Shown here in pieces: positions 13,246-23,890 of a stretch of 40,756 bases of DNA (position 1 is the stretch's first letter; each line of letters opens with the position of its first letter). Where the stretch lies: contig PLMQ01000070.1 in assembly GCA_003142535.1 (NCBI GenBank), positions 1 through 40,756 on the forward strand, read 5' to 3'. The notes beneath the pieces are model-generated. The model was not told where the DNA came from. It was given only the letters and a program-made list of their open reading frames with translations, and did no database searches. Source of the stretch: Syntrophaceae bacterium. GTDB taxonomy: Bacteria > Desulfobacterota > Syntrophia > Syntrophales > Smithellaceae. The translations under genes were made by a program, and so were the position numbers.

Positions 13246-16200
13246 ATGGAAATTATAGACAACATAACCACGCTGCTGGGTAACGATCTTAAAAAAACAC
13301 TTAAGCCTGATTCAAAGCTAAAGATTGCTGCCTCATGTTTTTCCATCTATGCCTACGAAGTCCTGAAAGCAGAGCTGGAGAAGATAGACTCCCTAAACTT
13401 CATTTTCACTTCACCGACCTTTATAGACAACCAAGTATCTGACAAATTCAACAAAGAAAAAAGAGAATTTCATATTCCCAAAATTAAACGGGAAAGCAGT
13501 TTGTATGGCACCGAATTTGAGATCCGCTTAAAGAATGAACTAACGCAACGAGCTATAGCCAAGGAATGCGCCGATTGGATTCGGTGTAAAGTTCAATTCA
13601 GGTCGAATCGTTCCAATGTCCCAATGCAACAATTTGCCTGTGTGGATGATTTGCAGTCAAAATCAGTGTATCTCCCACTAAGTGGTTTCACGGCAGTTGA
13701 TTTAGGATATCAACGGGGCGATGCTATATCGAACTTTGTCAATAAGACGAGCGATCCCGCCTTGACCACTACCTATTTGCATCTATTTGATCAGATCTGG
13801 CATGATGAAGCTAAGGTTGGCGATATTACCGACCAGGTTTATGAGCACATCGCGGCTGTCTATACTGAAAATTCTCCCGAATCCATTTACTTCCTGATTC
13901 TGTATAATATTTTCAATGAATTCCTCGAAGATATTTCTGAAGATGTCATGCCCAACGACTTGACCGGCTATCGAGACAGCCTGATCTGGGCCAAGCTATT
14001 TAATTTCCAAAGGGATGCAGCCATCGGTATCATCAACAAGCTGGAGAGCTATAATGGCTGCATACTGGCGGACAGTGTCGGACTTGGGAAGACATTTACC
14101 GCTCTGGCAGTAATTAAATATTACGAGCTGCGTAATAAATCGGTGCTGGTTCTATGTCCCAAAAAAATCGCGGATAACTGGCAAAATTACAATCAGAATT
14201 TGGTAACAAACATCTTTGCCAAGGATCGATTTAATTATGATGTCCTCTGTCATACTGACCTTCAGCGTAATAGTGGATATTCTCTCGGTATAAGGCTTGA
14301 TCGGATTAACTGGGGCAACTACGATTTGGTCGTTATTGATGAATCACACAACTTCCGCAACAATGAAGCCTTTAAAGATAGAGAAACCCGTTATCAGAAA
14401 TTGATGAACAGGGTGATCAAGGCAGGTGTGAAGACGAAAGTGTTGATGCTTTCGGCCACGCCGGTCAATAATCGCTTCAATGACCTGCGCAATCAACTTG
14501 CGCTTGCCTACGAGGGCAACTCTGAAAATCTGGATAAAAAACTGCATACTGAAAAGGATATAAATGAGATATTTCGTCGTGCGCAGGGTGTGTTCAATGT
14601 TTGGGCAAAGTTACCACCTGCCCAACGAACCCCGGCGGCGATTCTTAATGCTCTGGATTTTGATTTTTTTGAGGTGCTCGATAGCGTTACAATTGCCCGC
14701 TCGCGCAAACATATTCAAAAGTATTACGACACCAAGGATATTGGACCGTTCCCGCAACGTCTTAAGCCTATCTCATACCATAGCCCCCTGACCAATCTCC
14801 CGGATATCATCAGCTTTAACGAGATATTCAATCGCTTGATTACTTTAAATATGTCCGTATATGCTCCTTTCCGGTATATTCTGGCCAGTCGGCTGAAAAA
14901 ATATGAGGAAATGTATGACACCGAAGTGCAGGGTGGCCTTTCACGCCTGAAACAAAGTGACCGTGAAAAGAGTCTCCAGGCACTCATGACCGTTAATTTG
15001 CTGAAGCGTCTGGAAAGTTCCGTGGAGGCGTTTCGGCTTACCTTACAAACCTTGCAGGACAAACACGAAAAGACATTAAACAAGATTGCAGAATTTAAGA
15101 AAACGGGTATCGCCGACAGTTTTGAAGATCATGCAGCTGCCTTTGAAAATGCCGATGAAGACGATATGGACACGGAAGAAGATGCAGAAACAACAGGCGG
15201 CAAGGTAAAAATCAGCCTGGCCGATATGGACCTTGATTCATGGCGATTCGATCTACAAAACGATCTTACGCTTTTATCCGAATTGTTTACAGAGATGCAA
15301 AAGATAACGCCGCCTGATGATGCCAAACTGCAAAGCCTGAAAGAACTGATTACAAGCAAACAGAAACAGCCGATAAATCCGGGCAACCGTAAGATTCTAA
15401 TCTTCACCGCCTTTTCTGATACTGCCGCTTATCTCTATGACAACCTGGCGCCTTATGTAAAGAAACAGTTCGGCCTGCATACCGCTAAAGTTACGGGGAG
15501 CGATCGCTGCAAATCAACGCTCAAGCAGAAATACGACTTCCAATCGTTGCTTACTCTGTTCTCACCAATATCCAAAGAAAAAGCTGTGATTCTGCCGAAA
15601 GAAACGGCTGAGATTGATATCCTGATCGGGACAGACTGCATATCTGAAGGACAAAACCTTCAGGATTGCGATTATCTGGTGAACTATGACATTCACTGGA
15701 ATCCTGTCCGTATCATTCAGCGATTCGGACGAATCGACCGTATCGGCTCCAGAAACACGCAGATTCAACTTGTGAACTTCTGGCCGGACATCTCCCTTGA
15801 TGATTACATTAACCTGAAAAACCGGGTAGAGAGCCGCATGGTCATCGCCGATGTTACGGCAACCGGAGACGACAACGTCCTGAGTGCAGAGGCTAATGAC
15901 CTGGCCTTTCGCAAGGAGCAACTCCAGCGGTTACAGGACGAAGTTATTGATCTGGAAGATGTTAAGACTGGTGTATCCATTACCGATCTGGGCCTCAATG
16001 ACTTCCGTATGGACTTAGTCAATTATGTAAAAGCCAACAGCAGCCTAGATGGTGCTCCGAAAGGGATGCATTCAATAGTAGCAGCCGACACCGAAAAAGG
16101 ACTTCATCCAGGTGTGATCTTTGTGCTGCGTAACACTGATAATGGCCTCAATGTTAATCAGCTAAACCGGCTGCATCCCTACTATCTGAGCTACATAAAT

Positions 16201-16515
16201 AAAGATGGTGAAGTGATGATCAATCACATGGAGGTCAAGAAGATCCTCGACCTTCTGCGCTCTGCCTGTAAGGATCGTTCCGAACCGACTCGCGCACTCT
16301 ATGAACTATTTAATCGCGAAACACAGGACGGCAGGAATATGGCGGTATATTCACGCCTACTTGAGCAATCCATACACGCCATGATCAATCTGAAAGAGGA
16401 AAAGGACATCGACAGCCTTTTTAGCGGCGGCGGCACTACAGCATTGATCAATACCATCAGCGGCCTGAATGACTTTGAGCTCATCGCCTTCCTTGTCGTG
16501 CGGGGAGCAGCATAG
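13246..16515 (+). CDS. SNF2/DEAD-like helicase with N-terminal PLD-like domain
   Basis: 1089 residues from the ATG at 13246 (an in-frame GTG at 13225 is possible). The N-terminal ~170 residues resemble the phospholipase-D-like domain that precedes many such helicases (KLKIAASCFSIYAYEVL; LPLSGFTAVDLGY), but the HxK catalytic motif is not visible, so it is probably inactive. Helicase core: ADSVGLGKTFTAL (motif I), VIDESHNFRN (II), MLSATPVNN (III), and GTDCISEGQNLQ with QRFGRIDRIGS (V/VI). An acidic insert (DADEDDMDTEEDAE-like) lies near residues 620-640. With DUF4391, Mod and Res genes it forms a recurrent restriction-type cluster; its exact role is not established. Confidence 0.88.
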   Translation: MEIIDNITTLLGNDLKKTLKPDSKLKIAASCFSIYAYEVLKAELEKIDSLNFIFTSPTFIDNQVSDKFNKEKREFHIPKIKRESSLYGTEFEIRLKNELTQRAIAKECADWIRCKVQFRSNRSNVPMQQFACVDDLQSKSVYLPLSGFTAVDLGYQRGDAISNFVNKTSDPALTTTYLHLFDQIWHDEAKVGDITDQVYEHIAAVYTENSPESIYFLILYNIFNEFLEDISEDVMPNDLTGYRDSLIWAKLFNFQRDAAIGIINKLESYNGCILADSVGLGKTFTALAVIKYYELRNKSVLVLCPKKIADNWQNYNQNLVTNIFAKDRFNYDVLCHTDLQRNSGYSLGIRLDRINWGNYDLVVIDESHNFRNNEAFKDRETRYQKLMNRVIKAGVKTKVLMLSATPVNNRFNDLRNQLALAYEGNSENLDKKLHTEKDINEIFRRAQGVFNVWAKLPPAQRTPAAILNALDFDFFEVLDSVTIARSRKHIQKYYDTKDIGPFPQRLKPISYHSPLTNLPDIISFNEIFNRLITLNMSVYAPFRYILASRLKKYEEMYDTEVQGGLSRLKQSDREKSLQALMTVNLLKRLESSVEAFRLTLQTLQDKHEKTLNKIAEFKKTGIADSFEDHAAAFENADEDDMDTEEDAETTGGKVKISLADMDLDSWRFDLQNDLTLLSELFTEMQKITPPDDAKLQSLKELITSKQKQPINPGNRKILIFTAFSDTAAYLYDNLAPYVKKQFGLHTAKVTGSDRCKSTLKQKYDFQSLLTLFSPISKEKAVILPKETAEIDILIGTDCISEGQNLQDCDYLVNYDIHWNPVRIIQRFGRIDRIGSRNTQIQLVNFWPDISLDDYINLKNRVESRMVIADVTATGDDNVLSAEANDLAFRKEQLQRLQDEVIDLEDVKTGVSITDLGLNDFRMDLVNYVKANSSLDGAPKGMHSIVAADTEKGLHPGVIFVLRNTDNGLNVNQLNRLHPYYLSYINKDGEVMINHMEVKKILDLLRSACKDRSEPTRALYELFNRETQDGRNMAVYSRLLEQSIHAMINLKEEKDIDSLFSGGGTTALINTISGLNDFELIAFLVVRGAA

Positions 16516-16517
16516 AC

Positions 16518-17174
16518 GTGTTTATCTATCCAGCCAAAGCAGAATTTAATCGGGTATTGCCAAAGACAAAGGTATATGACAAAGCTAAGCCTACAAAGTC
16601 GATTAAGGGCAAGTTCGTTTCGCAGATCCGAGAGATTGTCTGGAAATATAAGTTGTCACTGGCCACCACAAACCTGGCAGCGCGGGACGGATTCACCGAG
16701 ATTCAGATTTTTGAAATTAATCTCAGAAAACCGGATTTATCCAGTGAAGTCCTGGCAGTTATAGACAAAGCAATTCCTTATCCGATCTTTTACCGTTTGC
16801 GCTATGAAGCGCAAATAAAGGGTATTGCCGCTTATAAACGACCGGCAGCGGACGGTTCAGGTAAATGGTTAACTGAAGACTATTTTGAAACAGACTGGAC
16901 AGATGCCACGACGCCGGCCAATCCTCTACCTGTGGCTCTTGATTTAAAGGCCTTGTATGAAAGGATGCTCTTGACCTATATAGATTTGCCGTCCCGCAAT
17001 GGAGAATCCTTGGGCGCTCTGGTGGAACGGGTCAGCCAGATACGGAAGTGCCGGCGTGAATTAAGAACACTCGAAGCAAAAATGAACAGTGAAAAGCAGT
17101 TTAACCGGAAAGTGGAATTAAATGCCCAAGTGCGAGATCTGAACGCCCAGTTGGCGATATTGATTAACGCTTAA
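16518..17174 (+). CDS. DUF4391 protein
   Basis: 218 residues from a GTG two bases after the helicase stop. It matches DUF4391: YPAKAEFNRVLPKTKVYD, IREIVWKYKLSLATTNL, IQIFEINLRKPD, IPYPIFYRLRYEAQIKGIAAYKRP, WTDA, then a C-terminal coiled coil (RKCRRELRTLEAKMNSEKQFNRK-like, about 165-205). Proteins of this family occur next to type III restriction genes and SNF2 helicases; I know of no proven activity. The coiled coil suggests a scaffold linking the helicase to the Mod/Res complex (inference). No separate promoter is visible. Confidence 0.82.
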   Translation: MFIYPAKAEFNRVLPKTKVYDKAKPTKSIKGKFVSQIREIVWKYKLSLATTNLAARDGFTEIQIFEINLRKPDLSSEVLAVIDKAIPYPIFYRLRYEAQIKGIAAYKRPAADGSGKWLTEDYFETDWTDATTPANPLPVALDLKALYERMLLTYIDLPSRNGESLGALVERVSQIRKCRRELRTLEAKMNSEKQFNRKVELNAQVRDLNAQLAILINA

Positions 17175-17197
17175 TTAAAAATAGAAAAGGATTTGAT

Positions 17198-19147
17198 ATG
17201 GATAAACTGAAAATGCAGAGCCCCAATCTGGTGGATGCCAACATTGAAAAAATCGCCGAACTTTTTCCCAATTGCATCTCCGAAGCAAATGATGAAAACG
17301 GCATACTTCGCCGGGTAGTGGATTTCGACCAGTTGCGACAGGAACTTTCCGCTGTGTTGGTAGAAGGGCCGCAGGAGCGTTATACCTTGAGCTGGCCCGG
17401 TAAGAATGAGGCAATTCTCACCGCCAATGCCCCCATCGCCAGGACCCTGCGCCCCTGTGAAGAGGAAAGCGTTGATTTTGAGAACACCAAGAATCTCTAT
17501 ATCGAAGGGGATAATCTGGATGCGCTTAAGCTGCTTCAGGAAACTTATCTGAACAAGATAAAGATGATTTATTTTGATCCTCCTTACAACACCGGAAAAG
17601 ATTTTATTTTTGAGGATGATTTTTCTGAAGACACCGATACCTTTTTAAAACGCTCAAATCAGAAGGATGAGGAAGGAAATCGTATGGTGGCCAATACGGA
17701 GGCCAACGGCCGGTTTCACTCCGACTGGTTGACCATGATGTATCCGAGATTGAAGCTGGCGTCGAATCTTTTAGCTGATGATGGACTTATTGCAGTTTCA
17801 ATTGATGATACAGAGCTCTTCCAATTAGGCAGACTACTTGATGAAATATTTGGGTCTAATAATAAACTTGCTTGTGCTCCCTGGTTATCTGAAGCAAGTG
17901 GTGGAAAGGAAAAAACTGGCCTCAGAACTGGTCACGAGTATCTGTTAATTTACTACAAATCTACTTCAATCAATGTTTTACAAGAAGAGAGGTCGGCTGG
18001 TGAGCTAAATTTAAAAGACAAGCATGGTCCATATAGGAAAGGACGTGAACTCATGAAATGGGGCGGAACCTCGCTTCGTGAAGACCGACCCAAGCAACAC
18101 TATTCTCTCAAAACCCCAGAAGGATTGGATGTGTTTCCTATTCGAAATGACGGCAAAGAAGGTCATTGGCGTTGGGGCAAGAATAACGAATCAATACTTT
18201 CAGCTATCAATGATCGGGATTTTTTTCACTGGGAGTTGAGGCCGTTTGATAATGGTGTGAACGTAAATGGACAAACCGAGCGTTGGGTTCCATATGTAAA
18301 AATTAGGGATCTAAAAAAATCTGTCGGATGGAGCACCTGGTTGGACAAGTACGGTGCAAATGCCGATGGGACTAGAGAACTTAAAGAGCTGTTCGGCTTT
18401 AAGCCATTTGATACACCGAAACCGACTAAATTGATAAAATGGTTTCTCTCTCTTCATGCAGATGATAATGCAACTATATTAGACTTCTTTGCCGGTTCTG
18501 CTGCAACCGCCCAAGCCACCATACAACTCAACGCTGAAGATGGCAGTAATCGCCAGTTCATCATGGTACAACTCCCCGAACCCTGCGATGAAAAGTCCGA
18601 AGCCTACAAGGCCGGTTATAAAACCATCGCCGATATCGGCAAGGAGCGCATTCGCCGGGCGGGTAAAAAGATCAAAGACGAATGGGAGGTTGCCCATCAA
18701 CAAGGGGTTCTCGGCGAAGGGGAACCTGTGTCCACCCTCGACATCGGCTTCCGCGTCTTCAAAGTGGACACCTCCAACATGAAAGATGTTTATTACACGC
18801 CGGATGAACTGAAACAGAACAATCTGGAACTTTTCAAAGACCATATAAAACCGGATCGCCGTCCTGAAGACTTGCTGTTTCAGGTTTTCCTGGATTGGGG
18901 TCTTGACCTCACCCTGCCTATTGCCAAAGAAACCATCGACGGTAAGACGATCTTTGTTGTGGACGCCAATGTCCTGCTTGCCTGCTTTGATTCCGGCATC
19001 ACAGAGGAACTGGTCAAGAAGCTGGCCAAACACAAGCCCCTGCGGGCGGTTTTCCGTGATGACGCCTTCGGCAGTGACAGCGTCAAGATCAATGTGGAAC
19101 AGATATTCAAGCTTCTGTCCCCCGGAACGGAAGTAAAATCTATCTAA
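17198..19147 (+). CDS. mod: Type III restriction-modification methyltransferase (Mod)
   Basis: 649 residues. A beta-class N6-adenine methyltransferase: the catalytic DPPYNTG motif at 127-133 precedes the AdoMet motif FFAGSAATA at about 430-438. The intervening ~230 residues, including the GGTSLREDRPKQHYSL-like segment, hold the target-recognition region, usually the most variable part between strains. The C-terminal ~170 residues carry the extension found in Mod subunits. A good RBS (AAAGGA) precedes the ATG. Mod gives the sequence specificity of the Mod-Res complex. It lies 23 bases after DUF4391 and just before res. Confidence 0.93.
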   Translation: MDKLKMQSPNLVDANIEKIAELFPNCISEANDENGILRRVVDFDQLRQELSAVLVEGPQERYTLSWPGKNEAILTANAPIARTLRPCEEESVDFENTKNLYIEGDNLDALKLLQETYLNKIKMIYFDPPYNTGKDFIFEDDFSEDTDTFLKRSNQKDEEGNRMVANTEANGRFHSDWLTMMYPRLKLASNLLADDGLIAVSIDDTELFQLGRLLDEIFGSNNKLACAPWLSEASGGKEKTGLRTGHEYLLIYYKSTSINVLQEERSAGELNLKDKHGPYRKGRELMKWGGTSLREDRPKQHYSLKTPEGLDVFPIRNDGKEGHWRWGKNNESILSAINDRDFFHWELRPFDNGVNVNGQTERWVPYVKIRDLKKSVGWSTWLDKYGANADGTRELKELFGFKPFDTPKPTKLIKWFLSLHADDNATILDFFAGSAATAQATIQLNAEDGSNRQFIMVQLPEPCDEKSEAYKAGYKTIADIGKERIRRAGKKIKDEWEVAHQQGVLGEGEPVSTLDIGFRVFKVDTSNMKDVYYTPDELKQNNLELFKDHIKPDRRPEDLLFQVFLDWGLDLTLPIAKETIDGKTIFVVDANVLLACFDSGITEELVKKLAKHKPLRAVFRDDAFGSDSVKINVEQIFKLLSPGTEVKSI

Positions 19148-19165
19148 GCGATGGGGACAACAGTC

Positions 19166-22100
19166 ATGAAACTGAAATTTAAGAAACAAACATTCCAAAC
19201 CGACGCTGTCAATGCGGTGGCGGACTGTTTTGCCGGGCAGCCGAAAAGTGATGGCGTTACCTATCGGATAGATCCCGGCAAAATCGGCAGCAACAGCAAT
19301 AGCGGTCCAACTCAAGCTGGATTCGACTATTTTCAATCCGGTTTCAAAAACCGTGATCTTGTTCTGACAAAGGATCAGCTCCTGGCGAACATCCAAGCCG
19401 TACAGCAGCGGCAGAATCTTCCTCAATCGATATCGCTTTACAGCGACAAGGTCTGCGCGGTGAACCTCGATATCGAAATGGAAACCGGTACCGGTAAAAC
19501 CTATTGCTATATCAAAACCATGTTCGAGTTGAACTATCGCTATGGCTGGTCCAAGTTTATCGTTGTGGTGCCGTCCATAGCGATTCGCGAAGGCGTATAT
19601 AAATCCTTCGATATCACAGCTGAACACTTTATGGAGCAATACAAAAAACGCGCTCGCTTCTTTATCTACAAATCAAAAGATCTTACCCCTTTAGAGAACT
19701 TTTCGTCTGATGGTGGTATTAACGTCATGATCATTAACGTCCAGGCGTTCAATGCCACTGGCAAGGATGCCCGCCGCATTTATGAAGAACTGGATGATTT
19801 CCAGTCGCGAAAACCGATCGACGTTATAAGTAGTAACCGTCCGATAATGATCCTCGATGAGCCACAAAAACTGGAGGGCGCCAAGACATTTGAGTCGATG
19901 GCAAAATTTTTACCGCTGGCAATCCTGCGTTATTCTGCCACCCACAGAACCGAACACAACAAAATTCATAGACTCGATGCGTTGGACGCCTACAATCAGA
20001 AGCTGGTCAAAAAGATTGCTGTTCGCGGTATCACTGTGAGAGGACTGACCGGCACCAATGCCTATCTCTATCTGGAGTCCATCCAGATTTCAGCCACCAG
20101 ACCGCCTGTTGCCCGCATCGAATTTGAGGTAAAGCAACTAAACGGTATCAAGCGGATAATACGCAAATTCGGCAGGAACGACAATCTCTTTGACCTTTCC
20201 AGTGGACTTTCCCAGTACAAGGGGTTTGTTATTGCTGATATCGATGCGGTGAACGATACGGTCACCTTTACAAATGGAGAAGTTCTGGAAGCAGGAGAAG
20301 CCACCGGTGATGTCAATGAGGCCACACTGCGCCGAATTCAGATTCGTGAAGCGGTAAAGGCGCATCTGGAAAAAGAACAGGCTCTTTTTCCACAGGGGAT
20401 AAAAGTGCTTTCGCTTTTCTTTATCGATGAGGTGGCAAAGTATCGCCGCTATGACGATGGGGTTGAGCAGGCAGGTGAATATGCACAAATATTCGAAGAG
20501 GAGTATAAGGCTGCCGTAAATGAAATTCCGCTCTTGCTGGATAAGTCTTATCGTCAATACATTGAAAATATAAAGGCCGAAAATACTCATAACGGATACT
20601 TTTCCATCGACAAGAAAAGCAAACATCTGGTTGATCCAACGGTGGGTGCGCGGAGCACGGAAGCGGATGATGTTGATGCCTACGACCTGATTCTGAAAGA
20701 TAAAGAATCTTTGTTGTCTTTTCCGTCAGAAACAGACAACGAAGAAATGAGACGTAAAAAAAATGTTCGCTTTATTTTTTCCCATTCAGCCCTGAGCGAA
20801 GGCTGGGATAACCCCAACGTCTTCGTTATCTGCACACTGAAGCACAGCGACAGCAGTATTCGCAAACGTCAGGAAGTTGGGCGGGGTTTAAGACTCTGTG
20901 TCAACCAGACAGGTGATCGCATGGACAGCGGTGTCAATATTCATGACATCAACCTCCTGACGGTTGTTGCCAGTGAGAGTTATAAAGACTTTACTGCGGG
21001 ACTCCAGAAAGAAATATCAGATTCCCTCTCTACCCGACCGCGTAAAGCCGATGAAGAATATTTCACCGGTAAGATTCTTAGGATGCCGGAAGGCGATGTA
21101 ATAGTCACGCCGCAGATTGCCAAACAGATTTACAAATACCTGCTGAAAAATGATTATACCGACGACAACGATGCCATTACCGCCACTTACCTTGAAGCCA
21201 AAAAGAACAACACGCTGGTTGCGTTGCCCCCGGAACTTGCTCCTTTTGCGCCTCAGATAGCCCAGTTGATCGATAGCGTCTTTAGTGATGCAGCACTGCC
21301 GGAAATTGACGATGGACGCAAAGCAAAGCCTAACCCACTGAACGCAAACATTGAAAAAGCCGAATTCAAGGCATTATGGGATAAAATCAATCGCAAGGCC
21401 GCCTATACAGTGCACTTTGATACGCATGAATTGATAAAAAAATGCGTGACGACTATTGATAAGGAATTAAGAGTTACAAAGTTGCAGTATACCGTTGAGC
21501 GTGGCGAGCAAAATGATGCCGTTACTTACGATGAAATGAAAGATGGGCAGGGTTTTCATATTAAAGAAAATGAGACAGGACATTTTTCCCATTCAGTACA
21601 TTCTGCTGTAAAATACGATCTGATCGGTAAAGTGGCTGAAGATACTTATCTGACCCGCACCACTGTCGCCGAAATATTGAAAGGTATAGAAAAAACAGTA
21701 TTTTCTCAATACCGCCAAAATCCGGAAGACTTCATACAAAAAATCGCTAGCATTATCAACGAACAAAAAGCTACCATAGTGGTGGAACACTTGACCTATA
21801 GCCCTGTTGAGGAAAAGCATAAACTTCACGAAATATTCACTGTTGACAAACAACAAAATTTCAACAAGGCCATAAAAACAGATCATCACGTTTATGAGTA
21901 TGTTTTTACTCAGTCAAATAATGAAAAAGTATTCGTGACCGAACTGGACAAGAGCGTCGAAGTAGTGGTGTATGCAAAACTACCCCGTGGTTTTTTCATT
22001 CCAACCCCTGTTGGCAACTACAATCCCGACTGGGCAATCGCCTTTAAGGAAGGATCAGTAAAACACATCTATTTTGTCGCTGAGACCAAAGGCTCTATGT

Positions 22101-22234
22101 CGTCAATGGAATTAAGAAAGATTGAGGAATATAAAATCGATTGTGCAAGAAAGTTTTTCTTAGGAATAACAACAGATCAAGTTAAATATGACGTTGTAAG
22201 TGACTATGCAAAACTGATGAACATCGTGAAGTGA
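19166..22234 (+). CDS. res: Type III restriction endonuclease (Res)
   Basis: 1022 residues from the ATG at 19166, which follows GGGGA and starts [15 protein letters not shown] as usual for Res; an ATG at 19151 is the alternative. DEAD-like translocase: Walker A ETGTGKT at about 106-112, DExx box [10 protein letters not shown] near 230, motif III-like LRYSATH, motifs V/VI in [15 protein letters not shown] and [10 protein letters not shown]. The C-terminal nuclease of PD-(D/E)xK type has PDWAIAF near 954 and ETKG near 973. Catalytic residues appear intact, so the system should be restriction-competent. Last gene of the four-gene cluster. Confidence 0.93.
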   Translation: MKLKFKKQTFQTDAVNAVADCFAGQPKSDGVTYRIDPGKIGSNSNSGPTQAGFDYFQSGFKNRDLVLTKDQLLANIQAVQQRQNLPQSISLYSDKVCAVNLDIEMETGTGKTYCYIKTMFELNYRYGWSKFIVVVPSIAIREGVYKSFDITAEHFMEQYKKRARFFIYKSKDLTPLENFSSDGGINVMIINVQAFNATGKDARRIYEELDDFQSRKPIDVISSNRPIMILDEPQKLEGAKTFESMAKFLPLAILRYSATHRTEHNKIHRLDALDAYNQKLVKKIAVRGITVRGLTGTNAYLYLESIQISATRPPVARIEFEVKQLNGIKRIIRKFGRNDNLFDLSSGLSQYKGFVIADIDAVNDTVTFTNGEVLEAGEATGDVNEATLRRIQIREAVKAHLEKEQALFPQGIKVLSLFFIDEVAKYRRYDDGVEQAGEYAQIFEEEYKAAVNEIPLLLDKSYRQYIENIKAENTHNGYFSIDKKSKHLVDPTVGARSTEADDVDAYDLILKDKESLLSFPSETDNEEMRRKKNVRFIFSHSALSEGWDNPNVFVICTLKHSDSSIRKRQEVGRGLRLCVNQTGDRMDSGVNIHDINLLTVVASESYKDFTAGLQKEISDSLSTRPRKADEEYFTGKILRMPEGDVIVTPQIAKQIYKYLLKNDYTDDNDAITATYLEAKKNNTLVALPPELAPFAPQIAQLIDSVFSDAALPEIDDGRKAKPNPLNANIEKAEFKALWDKINRKAAYTVHFDTHELIKKCVTTIDKELRVTKLQYTVERGEQNDAVTYDEMKDGQGFHIKENETGHFSHSVHSAVKYDLIGKVAEDTYLTRTTVAEILKGIEKTVFSQYRQNPEDFIQKIASIINEQKATIVVEHLTYSPVEEKHKLHEIFTVDKQQNFNKAIKTDHHVYEYVFTQSNNEKVFVTELDKSVEVVVYAKLPRGFFIPTPVGNYNPDWAIAFKEGSVKHIYFVAETKGSMSSMELRKIEEYKIDCARKFFLGITTDQVKYDVVSDYAKLMNIVK

Positions 22235-22370
22235 TGTGCTGATGCTTATGTAGTGGGTGTAGCTAGATCAGCAAGAACGAATGAACAAAAAACCACTATT
22301 TTGAATCCAAAGAGCGTTTCTTAAACGTAATTTATTTCTCATATTTCCAAAACTCTACAACAATTTCCAC

Positions 22371-22399
22371 TTGCAATTACACTCCACAAAAGATATCTT
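22371..22399 (+). promoter_or_regulatory. Promoter of the integrase gene
   Basis: TTGCAA, 17 bases, TATCTT, followed by GGGGTG as ribosome-binding sequence before the ATG at 22435. Confidence 0.5.
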
Positions 22400-22434
22400 A
22401 GGTATAGCTAATTAACCATTAACTGGGGTGAATT

Positions 22435-23502
22435 ATGAAGAATACGCTCGCAAAGTCTAACCAAAAAGCTATAGCTAATAATAAAGAGCTGGTTGTCATA
22501 CCGAAAAACTCTCCGGACGGACTCCGGATTTGGGCGCAATGGTATTTCGATCATGCCGTGACAACTATGGAACGATCCCGGAAAGAGCAGCGCCGGGACC
22601 TGGATTTGTTTTTAAAATTTATGGAGCTGAATGAAAAAACCGATGCCCGGCCAAAATGGACACCGAGACTTTCCGAAGCATTTAAAGAGCATTTAAGAAG
22701 TGCTCTACATGAAGACGGCTCCCGACAATGGAGTGATCGAACTATTAACCGGGTTATAACTCATCTTAAAACATTTGCTAAATGGGTGCATGGATTAAGG
22801 CCTTTTCCCCTGGGAAATCCTATGTCGAAGATTAAAGCTATTCCGGTTACGAATTCCTTGGAAATTGAAAGAGCATTAACGACAAGTCAACGCCGTCGGC
22901 TGATGGATGCAGTGGATTTGCTATTACAGATCGGTGGACTGAGCAAATCACGCCGACGTTATGCCGGAGAAAAGGAACGTCCAAAGAGAAAAGGTTACCG
23001 GCCATACCGGAACAGAGCCATCATTTATACATTAATTGAAACAGGAATGCGGAGAAGGGCGGTAACTGCCATTAATCTTGCCGACGTGGATATTGAAAAG
23101 AGAAAGATCACCGTGGAAGAAAAAGGTGGTATGCGGCACGCTTATCAGATCAGCAGGGAAGGGCTGTCCGCGATTCTGGACTATGTTCAAAAAGAAAGAG
23201 GCCTGGATAATGAAAAGTGGAATTCGGCGGCATTATTTCTTTCACCTTGTACCAATCCGCACGGAAACGGTCGTTTAACGGCAATCGTTATTAATCAGAT
23301 ATGGGATGATGTTTGCAAGGTTGCCGAAGTTAAAGGAAAGACGCCGCATAGCGCCCGTCATGCTATGGGGCGTTACATCATCGAGAAGACAGGTAACGTG
23401 GCAGCGGTGCAACGGCAACTCGGCCATAAAAATGCTGCTTATTCATTACAATATGCCCGGATAACGGATGAAGAATTAAATGTGGTATTAGATGGGCGAT
23501 AA
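22435..23502 (+). CDS. Tyrosine recombinase (phage/XerC-like integrase)
   Basis: 355 residues. The N-terminal SAM-like core-binding domain (about 25-130: TMERSRKEQRRDLDLFLKF; INRVITHLKTFAKWV) is followed by the catalytic domain. The catalytic Arg lies in ETGMRRRAV, the HxxR box in TPHSARHAMGRYI, and the last His and Tyr in LGHKNAAYSLQYAR, which is characteristic. Such integrases move genomic islands or phages; here it lies inside the defence island, between the type III cluster and the DinJ-YafQ/Fic/AbiE block, with no recognisable tRNA or att site next to it. It may mark the junction of two acquired segments. Confidence 0.92.
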   Translation: MKNTLAKSNQKAIANNKELVVIPKNSPDGLRIWAQWYFDHAVTTMERSRKEQRRDLDLFLKFMELNEKTDARPKWTPRLSEAFKEHLRSALHEDGSRQWSDRTINRVITHLKTFAKWVHGLRPFPLGNPMSKIKAIPVTNSLEIERALTTSQRRRLMDAVDLLLQIGGLSKSRRRYAGEKERPKRKGYRPYRNRAIIYTLIETGMRRRAVTAINLADVDIEKRKITVEEKGGMRHAYQISREGLSAILDYVQKERGLDNEKWNSAALFLSPCTNPHGNGRLTAIVINQIWDDVCKVAEVKGKTPHSARHAMGRYIIEKTGNVAAVQRQLGHKNAAYSLQYARITDEELNVVLDGR

Positions 23503-23608
23503 GTAGGGTTAAGATTAAATAAAAAAGTCAGAGCAATGTTTAGTTTTACCCATAATTCACGAATCGTTGCCATAGTCCGGTTTGAAACGCTTTGAAGATA
23601 GCCTCTTA

Positions 23609-23890
23609 TCATAAACCGAGCTGGCTGTGCGAACCGAGACGCACAAGATCGAGATGCTCATCGTCGGGTTTGCGGTAAATAAGTATGAGATCAGGCTTAA
23701 CATGGCAGTCACGATGATCTGACCATTCACCAATAAGCGGATGGTCAACATTGCTTTTTGGTAAAGGCATATCGGCGGCGAGTAAATTCACAATCTTCAT
23801 CAAGGCGGCGTTGATGATTTTGCTGTGCCGCCCTGATTTTTCCCGTTTGTAGTCACGCTTAAAGCGGGCCGTGTATCTAATCTTTCGCAT
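23609..23890 (-). CDS. yafQ: YafQ-like mRNA interferase toxin
   Basis: 93 residues from the ATG at 23890 (MRKIRYTARFKRDYK); a TTG four codons upstream is possible but less likely. RelE/YafQ fold: the conserved C-terminal signature EWSDHRDCHVKPDLILIYR then LDLVRLGSHSQLG includes the His, Asp and His residues used for catalysis in YafQ. YafQ cleaves ribosome-bound mRNA at AAA-type codons in E. coli. The start overlaps the dinJ stop by 14 bases, typical coupling in dinJ-yafQ. Confidence 0.92.
   Translation of the reverse strand: MRKIRYTARFKRDYKREKSGRHSKIINAALMKIVNLLAADMPLPKSNVDHPLIGEWSDHRDCHVKPDLILIYRKPDDEHLDLVRLGSHSQLGL

Noticed and set aside
18479-19639. 386-codon minus-strand frame opposite mod and res
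   Set aside because: It is antisense to two well-supported genes, has no recognisable domain, and is explained by their codon usage.
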